This document shows, in pieces, positions 59,160 through 60,219 of a stretch of 60,219 nucleotides of DNA. This DNA is from an uncultured Pelagibacteraceae bacterium (lineage in GTDB: Bacteria > Pseudomonadota > Alphaproteobacteria > Pelagibacterales > Pelagibacteraceae). The notes under the pieces are model-generated. The model was given only the letters and a program-made list of their open reading frames with translations. It had not been told where the DNA came from and ran no database searches. How positions within the stretch are numbered: the first letter of the stretch is position 1; each line of letters opens with the position of its first letter. Location of the stretch: positions 1 to 60,219 of the forward strand of contig CACPKQ010000006.1 in assembly GCA_902634455.1 (NCBI GenBank). The letters are read 5' to 3'. A program made the translations under genes and the position numbers.

Positions 59160-59941
59160 ATTCTATGGTCGGGAATAAATGGATTATTTGGTTGATCCAA
59201 TCCATCAACTGGAAATTTTTTTATAAATTCTTCTTTTTTTATAAATTTTTTTTTTACAAAGGTAATCTCTAGTGTAGACGGAATATTGAGATCTCTAATT
59301 ATTGGGTCATGATTATTTCCATGTAAATGAACTATATGATAAAAATTTAATAGTTTTTTTAAAATTAATTTAAAAGCTACCAAATTCAAATCAACATGAT
59401 GAAATTCTATAATAATACAACTAATGAGTTTTTCATATTTTAAAATATTATCAACTATTTCGTATTCACCACCCTCAATATCACATTTTAAAATTGCATT
59501 TTGTAAATTTGATAATTTAATTATTTTATCAATGTTTATTTCATTATTATTTAATTCTTTTTTAACAATTTTTTTTTTGAAAAAGCTCACTTTTTTAGAT
59601 CTTATAAACTTATGATGACGTTTTAAATTATTGTAATGATAAATTACATCTTTAAATTTTTTTTTGAATAGTAAAAATCTTTTAAAATACTTAAGTAACT
59701 TTTTGATTAAAGTTAAGTAATCACAAGTATGATCAAAAATTAAAACTTTATTATTGCTTTTTTTTATATAATCATTTTCAAATGATGGATCGTATCCATA
59801 CCCAAAACTTATCAAACCATCAGAATTATTTATAAAATATTCTGGTAAAATGTATCCACCATCGAATTTATTTCCCAATCTCATGAGTTTAGAAAATTTA
59901 ATTGGTTTTAAAAAATTAAATTCTGAAGAAACTATATTCAT
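59147..59941 (-). CDS. FkbM-like methyltransferase
   Basis: This 264-residue protein has a weak version of the FkbM pattern: FDGGYILPEYF and GLISFGYGYDPSFENDYIK at the start, AILKCDIEGGEYEIVDNILKY (the FkbM K-x-D-I-E-G-x-E block) and CIIIEFHHVDLN at the C-terminal half. It may methylate sugars or other surface compounds. It lies between an unknown surface-type gene and tRNA-Thr, and its codon use is extremely AT-biased, like the 45-53 kb region. Confidence 0.72.
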   Translation of the reverse strand: MNIVSSEFNFLKPIKFSKLMRLGNKFDGGYILPEYFINNSDGLISFGYGYDPSFENDYIKKSNNKVLIFDHTCDYLTLIKKLLKYFKRFLLFKKKFKDVIYHYNNLKRHHKFIRSKKVSFFKKKIVKKELNNNEINIDKIIKLSNLQNAILKCDIEGGEYEIVDNILKYEKLISCIIIEFHHVDLNLVAFKLILKKLLNFYHIVHLHGNNHDPIIRDLNIPSTLEITFVKKKFIKKEEFIKKFPVDGLDQPNNPFIPDHRIYFE

Positions 59942-60004
59942 TTATTAAATATAAAATCATATAAAATAAAATAAGCCTTTTTAAAAAACAAATTTATTTT
60001 ATTA

Positions 60005-60080
60005 TGGTGCCCCCGCACGGATTCGAACCGCGGACCTATTGATTACAAATCAATTGCTCTACCAGCTGAGCTACAAGGGC
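60005..60080 (-). tRNA. tRNA-Thr(UGU)
   Basis: On the minus strand this 76-base gene reads GCCCTTG at the 5' end, with GCGGTTCGAATCCGT in the T arm and encoded CCA. The anticodon stem ATTGA / TCAAT encloses the loop TTTGTAA with anticodon TGT (plus-strand 60045-60047). The acceptor stem CGGGGGC contains two G-U pairs. It is on the same strand as the SpoU-type gene upstream. Confidence 0.95.
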
Positions 60081-60108
60081 TTATGTTTATTTATTAATAA
60101 TTACACAA

Positions 60109-60219
60109 CTAATCAAGTTCTTTTTTTTTCATAATATGGTGAAATGCAATAGATGCACTGTTAGAAATATTTAAACTTTCTATATTTTTATTTATATTAA
60201 TTTTTACTAAAAAATCGAT
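60109..60219 (-). CDS. SpoU-family rRNA/tRNA 2'-O-methyltransferase, C-terminal end (cut by window)
   Basis: Only the last 36 residues are present. They include NKNIESLNISNSASIAFHH, which matches motif 3 of SPOUT enzymes (SLNVSVAAGILLYE in RlmB). RlmB (23S rRNA G2251 2'-O-methyltransferase) is the likeliest identity, given that this gene often lies beside tRNA-Thr in alphaproteobacteria, but other SpoU members are possible. The stop is at 60109-60111. Confidence 0.7.
   Translation of the reverse strand: MDFLVKININKNIESLNISNSASIAFHHIMKKKELD

Overview
The window is about 60 kb of very AT-rich, densely packed bacterial chromosome. Most genes are separated by fewer than 50 bases and many stop and start codons overlap. 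The gene set fits a SAR11 (Candidatus Pelagibacter-like) marine alphaproteobacterium: a short SerA with SerC and DUF1015, an orphan TrpB2, a fused SpeD-SpeE, methylcitrate-cycle genes, type II DAHP synthase, citramalate synthase, TauE/SafE and LysE transporters, and a surface-polysaccharide variable region. The taxonomic call is inference from gene content and composition; no rRNA gene is present. I saw no CRISPR array, insertion sequence, integrase or transposase. No gene-free stretch exceeds 300 bases.

Bases 1-8.6 kb hold amino-acid and polyamine metabolism: a 5'-cut mtnA, an asparaginase, the minus-strand run trpB2 / DUF1015 / serC / serA, a class II aldolase and the speD-speE fusion. Spermidine synthesis releases methylthioadenosine. 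MtnA and the aldolase would recycle its ribose part. Bases 8.7-10.9 kb encode an amino-acid ABC importer (binding protein and two permeases, no adjacent ATPase) with a hairpin between the binding-protein and permease genes. Bases 10.9-18.2 kb hold LPS-type glycosyltransferases, a thioredoxin-like protein, a gamma-carbonic-anhydrase-like protein, a secreted HExxH protein and small housekeeping enzymes. Bases 18.2-25.2 kb hold rpoZ, dus, a TSUP permease, a phosphohexomutase and nrdAB with a likely NrdR box pair. Bases 25.2-30.0 kb hold prpC-prpB-prpD, a LysE exporter and gph on the minus strand. Bases 30.1-44.5 kb are core genes: a GlmU acetyltransferase half, glmS, DAHP synthase, nadE, cysS, cimA, DUF1989, trmJ, rpsD, grxD, bolA, purB, map, sfsA, a CinA-like gene and a GGCT-like gene.

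From about 44.5 kb the content changes to a variable cell-surface region: sugar methyltransferases, a GDP-mannose-dehydratase-like enzyme, a GT2, a cupin-like protein, a DegT aminotransferase, an FkbM methyltransferase and a large membrane protein. It ends at a broken tRNA-Leu. An 81-base perfect direct repeat, made of promoter plus 5' half of tRNA-Leu(UAA), occurs at 52281 and again in the intact gene at 57465. Between the copies lie a CDP-glycerol-phosphotransferase-like gene, a helix-turn-helix/cytidylyltransferase fusion, a PhnD-PhnC-PhnE importer and a 35-codon ORF. I read this as an island beside tRNA-Leu that may import a phosphonate or phospho-alcohol, activate it with CTP and attach it to a surface glycan. 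That pathway is inference. After the intact tRNA come nadK, two more surface-type genes, tRNA-Thr(UGU) and the 3' end of a SpoU-type rRNA methyltransferase gene.
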